64,000 nt of DNA from Leeuwenhoekiella palythoae (GTDB lineage Bacteria; Bacteroidota; Bacteroidia; Flavobacteriales; Flavobacteriaceae). This document shows, piece by piece, positions 34,947 through 42,242 of the stretch (positions are counted from its first letter, which is position 1; each line of letters opens with the position of its first letter). The position numbers and the translations under genes were made by a program. The notes under the pieces are model-generated. The model had not been told where the DNA came from. It saw only the letters and a list, made by a program, of their open reading frames with translations, and did not search any database. The stretch spans positions 434,001 through 498,000 of the forward strand of contig NZ_FQXT01000002.1 in the NCBI RefSeq assembly GCF_900130045.1, written 5' to 3'.

Positions 34947-36700
34947 TTTTCTCGGATTTGTATAGCCGATTTTTTAGCATCAGGAGCAATGCTTATTGTA
35001 TATGTGGGATCAGCAGTAAGTCTAACTTGGGTTGTAAATACTTCATCAAAGCGCTCAAAGGTAACCTGAAGCACATCGTCAATATTCTTGCTGTTAAGCA
35101 AGTTTTTAAATGCGTCATTAGAATTCATTGCAATACCATCTATGCTGGCGATCACATCGCCTTTATCTAAGTCAGCTTGATAAGCCGGACTGTCTTTAAA
35201 CGTATTTCTAGAGATTTCTAGTCCGTTCTCGGTTGCTTTAAAGGAAGCTCCAAAGTAAGGCTTCTCAGAAGCGCGATCCAATTGTAAGCCAACCTGCTCA
35301 AAAAGGTTTTTGTAGTCAGGCATTTCACTGTTGTAAATATATTTTGCGAAGAACCCCTGTGCAAATGCTGCACCTGCATAATCAGCAAGTGTAGCTTCAA
35401 TATCTTTAACGGTATAGGCAACTTCGGTCTTTCCGAAGCGTTTCCACATCAATTGCATAAACTCGTCTAGATTCAAATTCTTTTCGCGTAAGCTTAGATC
35501 TAAAGCCAGGCCTAAAACACTTCCATAAGAATAATACGAGATAAACATATTCTCGCGATTCACAGGATCAACCGAAGTCGCCGCATCTACAAAAGGCGCT
35601 TGATTGCTCATTTCAATAGGATTGAAATACTGTAAAGCTGGTGAATTCCAGACATAATTAAAAGTGCCGTTCAATCCGTTTACATAATCTTCGGCGCTTA
35701 TAACTCCTGCACGCTCCAGAATCAAGTTGGTATAATAGCTCGTAAACCCTTCAGCAAACCAAAGGCAATCGCTCATATTGGCTTGATTAAATTGAAAGGG
35801 CTCGAGGTCTGCAGGGCGTATACGTTCCACATTCCAGCTGTGAAAATATTCGTGAGAAACGGTGCCGATGTTGCCGGTCATTCCACCATTAGCAAGCGTT
35901 TCGGTATCGGTAAGAATAGTGCTGTTGCGGTGTTCCATACCATCTCCCGAAACGTTAGGCGCATAACACGCAAGAAAAGTGTACTCGTCAAAATCATAGA
36001 TTGGTAATTCGCCAAAAACAGCTTTTTCTTGAAGCACAATCGCTTTCACTTTTTCCCAGTAGGTATCAAAATCACTCTCAGGATCAGGATCGTGCAATAC
36101 AAATTTGATGGTTTGCCCATCTACCTTAAACTCGCGCTCTCGGAAATTGCTTATTTCCGTAGGGCTGTCCATAAAATAATACAGATTAGGGGCCGAAAAG
36201 GTATTGTCTTCTTCGTGTTTTAATTGAGTGGCAACTTTCCAATCCAAGTCTTTTCGAGCATCAAAAGTGATCTCGATAGGGCGTTCCTGTAAAGTTTCTG
36301 CATACATAAATGTTGCTGGCATATTAAGGTGCGCGTGAGTGAGATCTACTTGAGAGTACGTCCCGCCACCACGATTAGCAAAAAGAATATATTCTACGTT
36401 GATCGTTCCGTCTGTATTGGTGATGATCCAGCTATAGGGATCGTCGCGTTTAACTTCTAGAGATTCACCCGCTCCGTTTGTCGCTTTAAAACCGTAAACG
36501 TTTTTAGCAAACTCGTGAATCGCATAGCGACCAGGAGAAGATCTGCTCATCTGTACACGAAGATTTTTAGACTTTACGTGTGGAAATTGCACCTTAACCA
36601 CGGCCTCGTGATGAACGGCATTGTCAAAAGATATTTCGTAAGAATTGGTTTGTGCCTGTAGAGAAAGGCTTAAAAGCAGGAGGGCAATCCAGAGTTTCAT
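34928..36700 (-). CDS. M61 glycyl aminopeptidase family protein with PDZ domain
   Basis: Zinc aminopeptidase in the periplasm. The 590-residue product has a signal peptide (MKLWIALLLLSLSLQAQ), an N-terminal beta domain, the zinc motif SHEYFHSWNVERIRP (His283, Glu284, His287) and the third-ligand helix LWFAEGFTSYYTN about 45 residues later, then a C-terminal PDZ domain (about 490-575) with NTFKDSPAYQADLDKGDVIASIDG. All catalytic residues are present. It is transcribed into the cyclase gene, which starts inside its 3' end. Confidence 0.93.
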   Translation of the reverse strand: MKLWIALLLLSLSLQAQTNSYEISFDNAVHHEAVVKVQFPHVKSKNLRVQMSRSSPGRYAIHEFAKNVYGFKATNGAGESLEVKRDDPYSWIITNTDGTINVEYILFANRGGGTYSQVDLTHAHLNMPATFMYAETLQERPIEITFDARKDLDWKVATQLKHEEDNTFSAPNLYYFMDSPTEISNFREREFKVDGQTIKFVLHDPDPESDFDTYWEKVKAIVLQEKAVFGELPIYDFDEYTFLACYAPNVSGDGMEHRNSTILTDTETLANGGMTGNIGTVSHEYFHSWNVERIRPADLEPFQFNQANMSDCLWFAEGFTSYYTNLILERAGVISAEDYVNGLNGTFNYVWNSPALQYFNPIEMSNQAPFVDAATSVDPVNRENMFISYYSYGSVLGLALDLSLREKNLNLDEFMQLMWKRFGKTEVAYTVKDIEATLADYAGAAFAQGFFAKYIYNSEMPDYKNLFEQVGLQLDRASEKPYFGASFKATENGLEISRNTFKDSPAYQADLDKGDVIASIDGIAMNSNDAFKNLLNSKNIDDVLQVTFERFDEVFTTQVRLTADPTYTISIAPDAKKSAIQIREKWLAKK

Positions 36701-36749
36701 TTAAAGGAAATTAAGAATGAGCTTTAAAAGTACTCAAACTGCGGCAAAA

Positions 36750-36956
36750 CTATTCCTCAGTATAGGCCAAAATATCTCCCGGCTGGCAATCTAAAGCTTT
36801 GCAAATTGCTTCCAGAGTTGAAAAACGCACCGCCTTGGCTCTCCCTGATTTTAGGATGGAAAGATTAGCTTCAGTAATGCCTACCATTTCTGCCAGCTCT
36901 TTGCTCTTCTTATTGCGGTCTGCCAATACCTGATCTAAGTTGATGATGATGGGCAT
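36750..36956 (-). CDS. Small XRE-family regulator (YozG-like)
   Basis: DNA-binding protein of 68 residues that is nearly all one helix-turn-helix domain (HTH_26 type): SKELAEMVGITEANLSILKSGRAKAVRFSTLEAIC followed by a CQPGDILAYTEE tail. Genes of this type sit next to DUF2975 membrane proteins in many Firmicutes and Bacteroidota. Here it is the third gene of a minus-strand operon behind two DUF2975 genes, two bases after the second. It probably represses its own operon through the twin dyads at 38014-38061. Confidence 0.9.
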   Translation of the reverse strand: MPIIINLDQVLADRNKKSKELAEMVGITEANLSILKSGRAKAVRFSTLEAICKALDCQPGDILAYTEE

Positions 36957-36958
36957 AG

Positions 36959-37492
36959 CTAAACAGTTAAATCGTTTTCTTCTTTTAAGATTTCGGCTTT
37001 TGCTGAAATACTACTCAGAATGAGAATCACTTTCCCTAATAGGAAAAAAATTAGTGCATACGGAAGGGTTTTATAGAAAGCGGTTAAATCATTGAAAAAG
37101 AAAGTGCCAAAAATTAAATGAGTTGCATACCATAAGAAACTATAGTAATCAAAACCTTTACCTACTTTTTCTAAATCTTTGGAGTGTCCCAAAGTCAATA
37201 ACTTTCCAACTTGATATTTTCTTATAATTTTTGAAGCTAACCACAACCTAAAGATTAGAAATATATTAAGTCCAATTATGAGAAGTAGAAATACTGCTGC
37301 TAAATAATTAGAAGGAGTATCATTGCTTTTTGTAAAGAAATCGTTTTTAAGTATATCAACTAAGACCTCATCCCCTGAAGAGGTACCTAAGATTGCTAAA
37401 ATAACTAGACTTGCTGATTTAAAGACAAAATAAAGTTGCGCAAGACTGAGAACTATTGAGATAGAGCGCAAATGTGGACGAATAGTGTTCAT
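36959..37492 (-). CDS. DUF2975 membrane protein, second paralogue
   Basis: The 177-residue product has four hydrophobic segments (about 10-35, 62-85, 118-134 and 143-163) in the DUF2975 pattern and ends AEILKEENDLTV. It is only distantly similar to its upstream paralogue except for the shared nine-residue tail. The spacing (two bases on each side) shows it is in one operon with the paralogue and the XRE gene. The function of DUF2975 is not established. Confidence 0.82.
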   Translation of the reverse strand: MNTIRPHLRSISIVLSLAQLYFVFKSASLVILAILGTSSGDEVLVDILKNDFFTKSNDTPSNYLAAVFLLLIIGLNIFLIFRLWLASKIIRKYQVGKLLTLGHSKDLEKVGKGFDYYSFLWYATHLIFGTFFFNDLTAFYKTLPYALIFFLLGKVILILSSISAKAEILKEENDLTV

Positions 37493-37494
37493 AA

Positions 37495-38010
37495 TTATAC
37501 AGTTAAATCATTTTCTTCTTTCAGCTTTAGCGCTCTTGCAAAAGCATCACTAAGCAATAAAAACAATACGCCTACAATGAGTAAGAACAGGAGTAGACTC
37601 AAATTTGAAGTTCCAAATGAGATGCTGATCGTTCCTTCATTCGTTAATAGCGCATTTATCACTACAAAAATCAACGAGCCCAGTCCGCAAGCTGTAAAAA
37701 ATTGACCGACTTTCTTGGTGCTTTTGATAACTTCTGATGAGAATAGCTTCTTTTTTAGGAGTTGACCTGCGAATTTTCTCAGTTGAAAGAAACCGGCAAA
37801 AAACAACAGAAAAAGTATAAAGAAGCAAATCGTAAAAAGTAGTGCCCCGCTTCCAAAGCCTTGCTCGGTATAAGGTAAGTTCACTTTAATAATACTCTGC
37901 TGTGGGAAAATCAAAATATACAGGATTGTCCCCGGGAAGAACACCACAATGGGCACCATAAGGTAAAACGCCAGATCGATGAGCCCTTTAAAAATAGAAT
38001 TCAGTTTCAT
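37495..38010 (-). CDS. DUF2975 membrane protein, first paralogue
   Basis: The 171-residue product has four membrane segments (about 10-35, 55-75, 103-122 and 135-155) and ends ALKLKEENDLTV. The final 27 or so bases are nearly identical to those of the next gene, so the acidic tail may be a conserved contact point or a coupling signal. It is the first gene of the operon. The ATG at 38010 lies just after the proximal operator, so the leader is very short. Confidence 0.82.
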   Translation of the reverse strand: MKLNSIFKGLIDLAFYLMVPIVVFFPGTILYILIFPQQSIIKVNLPYTEQGFGSGALLFTICFFILFLLFFAGFFQLRKFAGQLLKKKLFSSEVIKSTKKVGQFFTACGLGSLIFVVINALLTNEGTISISFGTSNLSLLLFLLIVGVLFLLLSDAFARALKLKEENDLTV

Positions 38011-38013
38011 TTA

Positions 38014-38061
38014 TTATTGTTTTTCAATAACAAATATAGGATAATTATTGAAAAACAATAA
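38014..38061 (-). promoter_or_regulatory. Twin-operator promoter of the DUF2975-XRE operon
   Basis: Two dyads TTATTG-N5-CAATAA, at 38014-38030 and 38045-38061, have centres 31 bases apart (about three helical turns) and are inverted copies of each other. On the minus strand, a perfect -7 box TATATTTG (38031-38038) lies between them and a TTG 17 bases upstream lies within the distal dyad. A protein bound to both dyads would cover the promoter, as expected for autorepression by the XRE protein. Confidence 0.8.
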
Positions 38062-38129
38062 TTTTTTAGCACTGCTTATGGGTTTGCCTTTGGGTGGTTT
38101 TTCTTTACTTTTTGTTTCTACCCAAACTG

Positions 38130-38137
38130 TATCTTTG
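38130..38137 (+). promoter_or_regulatory. -7 box TATCTTTG just before bioF
   Basis: Perfect match ending only four bases before the ATG at 38142, so a transcript from it would be leaderless or nearly so. It supports 38142 over the upstream in-frame ATG at 38094. Confidence 0.5.
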
Positions 38138-38141
38138 CCCA

Positions 38142-39305
38142 ATGCTGCCCAAAAAATTACAAGAGAAACTCAATCAACGTCGCGAAACAAATGCCTTGCG
38201 CCAACTGAAAGTACCCAATGCCGAGTTGGTTGATTTTTCATCCAATGACTATCTGGGGTTTTCTAAGAATCCGGTAATTTTTTCTCGTGCAGGCGAAATT
38301 TTAAAAGAGCATAATCTGGAGTTGAACGGTGCAGCGGGGTCACGCTTATTGTCGGGAAATCATAAGCTTTATGAGCTGACTGAACGTTTTATTGCTAAAA
38401 CACACAAGGTAGAAGCAGCGTTGATCTTCAATTCGGGTTATGACGCCAATGTGGGATTTTTTGGATCTGTGCCGCAGCGCGGTGACGTGATCTTGTATGA
38501 TGAATTTATTCACGCCAGCATCCGTGATGGCATCCAAATGAGTCACGCAAAAGCCTATAAATTCAAGCACAACGATCTAAATGATTTAGAATCAAAATTG
38601 TCACTTCGAGCGCAGTCGAGAAGCTTAGAGAAAGCCAATGATAGCCAGATTTATGTAGTCACCGAATCGGTTTTTTCAATGGATGGAGACAGTCCGGACC
38701 TTTTAAAGTTGGTAGGTCTATGCGAGCAGTTTTCAGCTCAGGTTTTTATAGATGAGGCGCACGCCATTGGAGTTTTTGGTACAGGGATTATAGATGATTT
38801 GGGGCTAGGAAATCGAGTTACGCGTTTAGTGACTTTTGGTAAAGCGATGGGCTGTCACGGCGCAGCGATCTTAGGTTCTGAAATCTTAAAAAGCTATCTC
38901 GTTAATTTTGCCCGAAGCTTGATCTACACCACTGCATTGCCACCACATAGTGTGGCGACCATATTGGCCGCCTACGAACACGCGGCGTCTGACGCAAAAA
39001 AGTCAAATTCCGCTTTAATAAAGCTGCGTAAAAACATCCAATATTTCTGTGAAGAGCTCAAAAAGCAACAGCTTCAAGAGTTTTTTATTAAGAGTGATTC
39101 GGCGATACACTGTGCGATTCTTCCGGGTAATGCGCGCGTAAAGCATATTTCTGCTACATTACTAGAAGCAGGATTTGATGTAAAAGCCATTCTTTCGCCT
39201 ACAGTTCCGGCAGGTCAGGAGCGCTTGCGAATTTGTTTACACAGTTATAATTCTCAAAATGAGATAAAAATCCTGCTTGCGCTTCTGGCAAAATCTTTAG
39301 AATGA
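38142..39305 (+). CDS. bioF: 8-amino-7-oxononanoate synthase
   Basis: PLP enzyme that condenses pimeloyl-thioester with alanine in biotin synthesis. The start at 38142 gives MLPKKLQEKLNQRRETNALR, the usual N-terminus. DFSSNDYLGFSKNP, GSRLLSGNHKLYELTE, VTESVFSMDGD, FIDEAHAIGVFG and the PLP-lysine segment VTFGKAMGCHGA are all present (388 residues). Between NDLESKL and QIYVVTES the protein is about nine residues longer than E. coli BioF, and this spot coincides with a REP-like sequence at 38601-38624. It leads the biotin cluster. Confidence 0.95.
   Translation: MLPKKLQEKLNQRRETNALRQLKVPNAELVDFSSNDYLGFSKNPVIFSRAGEILKEHNLELNGAAGSRLLSGNHKLYELTERFIAKTHKVEAALIFNSGYDANVGFFGSVPQRGDVILYDEFIHASIRDGIQMSHAKAYKFKHNDLNDLESKLSLRAQSRSLEKANDSQIYVVTESVFSMDGDSPDLLKLVGLCEQFSAQVFIDEAHAIGVFGTGIIDDLGLGNRVTRLVTFGKAMGCHGAAILGSEILKSYLVNFARSLIYTTALPPHSVATILAAYEHAASDAKKSNSALIKLRKNIQYFCEELKKQQLQEFFIKSDSAIHCAILPGNARVKHISATLLEAGFDVKAILSPTVPAGQERLRICLHSYNSQNEIKILLALLAKSLE
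38601..38624. repeat. REP-like sequence inside bioF
   Basis: CACTTCGAGCGCAGTCGAGA within this span is the core of a dispersed palindromic repeat that I recall from many Bacteroidota intergenic regions. Here it is read in frame as SLRAQSRS (residues 154-161). Confidence 0.6.
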
Positions 39306-39331
39306 TTTTCTGTAGATAAAGTTCGCCGCTT

Positions 39332-39339
39332 TACCTTTG
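39332..39339 (+). promoter_or_regulatory. -7 box TACCTTTG before bioD
   Basis: Perfect match eight bases before the ATG at 39347; it suggests an internal promoter within the biotin cluster. Confidence 0.45.
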
Positions 39340-39346
39340 CAGCACT

Positions 39347-39967
39347 ATGGAAAAACAAACGTTCTTTATCACAGGAATTTCAACCGAAGTTGGAAAAACA
39401 GTAGCCTCGGCAATTGTGACCGAAGCTTTAGAGGCCGATTATTGGAAGCCTATTCAGGCAGGCGATTTAGACCATTCTGATACGCACAAAGTCAAAGAAT
39501 TTGTTGGGAATGATAAAACCGTTTTTCATGATAACGCCTTTAAGTTGCATACACCTATGAGTCCGCATGCGGCGGCAGACATTGATGGTGTTTCCATAAA
39601 AGCTTCAGAAATCAAAAGACCGGAAACCGAAAATAATTTGGTTATCGAAGGAGCCGGCGGATTGCTTGTACCGATTAGTGAAACCGAAACGATTCTCGAT
39701 TTGATTCAGCCGGAAGATAAAGTGATCGTTGTTTCGAGACATTATCTGGGAAGCATCAATCACACGTTGCTTACGATTGATAAACTGAAACAAGCCGGTA
39801 AAACCATTCACGGAATCCTGTTTAGCGGCGAAGAACATCCCACAACCGAATCGGTCATTGCAAAAATGAGCGGTGTAGTCATTTTAGGGCGAATAGATGA
39901 AGAGCCCTATTTTGATAAAATGGTGGTCAAAGAATATGCAGAGCTTTTGAGAGCAAGGCTTCAGTAG
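39347..39967 (+). CDS. bioD: Dethiobiotin synthetase
   Basis: ATP-dependent carboxylase that closes the ureido ring of dethiobiotin. The 206-residue product has the P-loop TGISTEVGKT (residues 9-18), KPIQAGD with the substrate-binding Lys, and the switch EGAGGLLVPI (about 100-109). The length is slightly below the 225 of E. coli BioD, which is normal in this phylum. It follows bioF by 41 bases. Confidence 0.95.
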   Translation: MEKQTFFITGISTEVGKTVASAIVTEALEADYWKPIQAGDLDHSDTHKVKEFVGNDKTVFHDNAFKLHTPMSPHAAADIDGVSIKASEIKRPETENNLVIEGAGGLLVPISETETILDLIQPEDKVIVVSRHYLGSINHTLLTIDKLKQAGKTIHGILFSGEEHPTTESVIAKMSGVVILGRIDEEPYFDKMVVKEYAELLRARLQ

Positions 39968-39982
39968 GTTGTTGTTTTTTGG

Positions 39983-40008
39983 TCACCCTGAACTTGTTTC
40001 AGGGTCTC
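39983..40008. repeat. REP-like palindrome, left flank of GIY-YIG gene
   Basis: CCCTGAA (39986-39992) and TTCAGGG (39998-40004) form a hairpin inside TCACCCTGAACTTGTTTCAG. This is a dispersed repeat that I recall from many genomes next to GIY-YIG genes. It is related, in inverted orientation, to the copy at 40329-40355. Confidence 0.75.
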
Positions 40009-40028
40009 ACAAGCAAATGTTGTTAAGT

Positions 40029-40313
40029 ATGAAACAGAGCTATGTTTATATTCTAACCAATACCTACAGAACAACTTTTTATATAGGTGTTACTTCAAAT
40101 TTGCAGCAGCGGATTGTGGATCACAAGGAGAAAAAAGGTTCCGCTTTTACATCAAAATATAATGTTTGTGGTTTAATTTACTTCGAAGAGTTTTCAGATA
40201 TTAATCAGGCTATTTTGAGAGAGAAACAATTGAAGAACTGGAAGAAAGATTGGAAATTGAACTTGATCAAGGAGAAAAACCCAAAACTTCAAACATTGAA
40301 TATTTTTAGTTAA
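40029..40313 (+). CDS. Small GIY-YIG endonuclease-domain protein
   Basis: Single-domain nuclease-fold protein of the UPF0213/YhbQ type, about 94 residues. VYILTN is the GIY-equivalent strand, FYIGVTSNLQQRIVDHK supplies the YIG motif and catalytic Arg, and the Glu of ILREKQLKNWKKDWKLNLI completes the site. The frame is open from 39969, but that part translates the REP palindrome (HPELVSGS), so I choose the ATG at 40029. It interrupts the biotin cluster between bioD and bioA and has a related inverted repeat on each side, so it looks like a small mobile unit with no biotin function. Confidence 0.85.
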   Translation: MKQSYVYILTNTYRTTFYIGVTSNLQQRIVDHKEKKGSAFTSKYNVCGLIYFEEFSDINQAILREKQLKNWKKDWKLNLIKEKNPKLQTLNIFS

Positions 40314-40328
40314 AATAAATTACAAGAT

Positions 40329-40355
40329 GTGATGCTGAAAAAAGTTCAGCATGAC
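40329..40355. repeat. REP-like palindrome, right flank of GIY-YIG gene
   Basis: GTGATGCTGAA (40329-40339) and TTCAGCATGAC (40345-40355) form a hairpin with one mismatch. Its reverse complement shares the core CTGAACTT-N-TTTCAG with the left-flank copy. Confidence 0.75.
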
Positions 40356-40381
40356 GTCTTCATTAAATATATCCTAGAATT

Positions 40382-41647
40382 TTGAATCTAACAGAACGCG
40401 ATAAACAACATATTTGGCATCCTTTAACGCAACATAAATTGCATCCTGAAGCAAAACCTATTGTGAAAGCTAAGGGCGCTTTGTTGTATGATGAGGAAGG
40501 TAATACCTATGTAGATGCTGTTTCTTCCTGGTATACGGCGATGTATGGGCATTGTAATGATTTTATTGTGGAGCGTGTGCATCGTCAAATGCAGCAGCTG
40601 GATCAAATCATTTTCAGCGGATTTACCCACGAGCCGGCGATAGAACTCTCAGAAAAATTGATGGCCATTTTACCTGAGAATCAGCAGAAGTTGATGTTTA
40701 ACGATAACGGTTCTACTTCTACCGAAATCGGGATCAAAATGGCCTTGCAGTATCATTATAATAAAGGTCAAACCCGCAAGACGCTTTTGGCTTTTGAAGA
40801 AGGTTTTCACGGGGATACGTTTGGAGCGATGTCTGTAAGTGGTTTGTCGATATATAACGGTCCGTTTGAGGAGTTTTTTATTGATGTAAAGCGTATTCCG
40901 TTGCCTACCGCAGCTAATCAGGAAGAACTCATAAAAGCTATTGAAGCATTTCACGCAGAAACTCCGCTGGCAGGATTCATCTACGAACCATTGGTTCAAG
41001 GTGCAGCAGGGATGAAAATGTATCAGGCAGCGCATCTGGAATCGATTTTACAGAAATGTAAAGAACTAGGTATTATTTTGATCGCTGATGAGGTGATGAC
41101 CGGGTTTGGTAAAACCGGAAGTTTTTTCGCTTCAGACTTTATTGAAGTGAAACCCGATGTCATCTGTCTTTCAAAAGCGCTGACAGCCGGTTTGGTGCCT
41201 ATGGGCGTCACCACGTGTACACAGGCTATTTTTGATGCGTTTTATGATGATGATATAGGCAAAGGCTTGTTTCACGCGCATACTTATTCGGCGAATCCTA
41301 TTGCTTGTGCTACTGCAATTGCTGCGCTAGACCTGCTTCAGTCTGAAGAAATTCAGCAAAACATAAAACAGATTCAAAACTGGCACGCTGCGTTTGCTAC
41401 AGAGATTGAAAAGCATCCCAAAGTGCATTCGACGCGACAACAAGGAACCATTTTTGCCCTAGAGCTTGATGTGCCGATGGAGCGCTACGGAAATTTACGT
41501 TATAAAATTTATGAGCGCTGTATGGCCGAAGGTGTGTATTTGCGACCGCTGGGTTCAACAATTTATATTTTGGCTCCTTTTGTGACTACTCAAGAGCAAA
41601 TGCAGAAGGTTTATGCTGCGATTAAAAAGGTTTTAGATAGTTTCTAA
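40382..41647 (+). CDS. bioA: Adenosylmethionine-8-amino-7-oxononanoate aminotransferase
   Basis: PLP transaminase that makes 7,8-diaminononanoate with S-adenosylmethionine as amino donor. The start is TTG at 40382 (MNLTERDKQHIWHPLTQHK, with the IWHP motif typical of BioA). DAVSSWYTAMYGH, NGSTSTEIGIKMA, IADEVMTGFGKTG and the PLP-lysine motif CLSKALTAGLVPMG are present. The 421-residue length is standard. It ends in a four-base convergent overlap with the Coa1-like gene. Confidence 0.95.
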   Translation: MNLTERDKQHIWHPLTQHKLHPEAKPIVKAKGALLYDEEGNTYVDAVSSWYTAMYGHCNDFIVERVHRQMQQLDQIIFSGFTHEPAIELSEKLMAILPENQQKLMFNDNGSTSTEIGIKMALQYHYNKGQTRKTLLAFEEGFHGDTFGAMSVSGLSIYNGPFEEFFIDVKRIPLPTAANQEELIKAIEAFHAETPLAGFIYEPLVQGAAGMKMYQAAHLESILQKCKELGIILIADEVMTGFGKTGSFFASDFIEVKPDVICLSKALTAGLVPMGVTTCTQAIFDAFYDDDIGKGLFHAHTYSANPIACATAIAALDLLQSEEIQQNIKQIQNWHAAFATEIEKHPKVHSTRQQGTIFALELDVPMERYGNLRYKIYERCMAEGVYLRPLGSTIYILAPFVTTQEQMQKVYAAIKKVLDSF

Positions 41648-42087
41648 TATGCTCCTTGATCCAACTGGTTTTGGTTTAAATCGATAAGTTCTCCGGTGTT
41701 ATCAACTTGAACCTCGAAGATCTCGTAGATCAACGCATCATCACTTCCTGAGGTTTTTACGTGTAAGGTAGCGGTGCCGTTAGGCCCTTCAATAGGAATG
41801 GTTGCTTCGCTGGTTTTGTGTCCGTTTTTATAGTTTACCGAGTAACTGCCCATTCCATCTTTGGTTATGGGTTTGCCGAGGACTTCTATTAATTGCGGGT
41901 TGCTTTTTGCAATTTCCAGAGCATCATTGCCGCCGCTGTCATTTTGAACACTTTTCACAAAGCCAAAAATGGCGCCACCAAGAACCAAAACACCTATAAC
42001 AATGAAGGTGAAACAGCCTCCTACGGGCACCACCCATTTCCAATTTCTTGACCACCAGCTGCGTTCTTCCGTTACGAGTTCGTTCAT
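41644..42087 (-). CDS. Coa1/Tim21-like single-pass membrane protein
   Basis: The 147-residue product has a short N-terminus with RSWWSRNWKWVVPVGG, one membrane helix (about 20-43) and a soluble domain with SNPQLIEVLGKPI, GSYSVNYKNG and GPNGTATLHVKTSG, which resembles the cytochrome-oxidase-assembly Coa1 family (PF08695). A role in oxidase assembly is known only for mitochondrial relatives and is not shown here. It is the only minus-strand gene within the biotin cluster, overlapping the bioA stop by four bases. Confidence 0.7.
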   Translation of the reverse strand: MNELVTEERSWWSRNWKWVVPVGGCFTFIVIGVLVLGGAIFGFVKSVQNDSGGNDALEIAKSNPQLIEVLGKPITKDGMGSYSVNYKNGHKTSEATIPIEGPNGTATLHVKTSGSDDALIYEIFEVQVDNTGELIDLNQNQLDQGAY

Positions 42088-42153
42088 CTTAACTTCTTTT
42101 TGATTGATGCTACTAAACTAAGCGTTTTTGATCATTCTCCATTTTTGATGCCT

Positions 42154-42161
42154 TATTTTTG
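42154..42161 (+). promoter_or_regulatory. -7 box TATTTTTG for the ketoacyl-synthase gene
   Basis: Perfect match that overlaps the TTG at 42159, which would otherwise open the longest frame; it argues for a downstream start. Confidence 0.5.
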
Positions 42162-42242
42162 CAGCAGATTAAATGGAATTCTGTCTTCCTTTTGGGAAAC
42201 AGCAATAGAATAATATCTGCGGTGCAGATAAAGATTGAAGAT

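Noticed and set aside
38048-38233. 61-codon plus-strand frame before and over the bioF start
   Set aside because: It begins within the distal operator, crosses the bioF promoter and start in another frame, and has no family features.
39969-40028. N-terminal extension MLFFGHPELVSGSHKQ of the GIY-YIG protein
   Set aside because: These codons are the REP palindrome itself, and the domain starts at the ATG at 40029.
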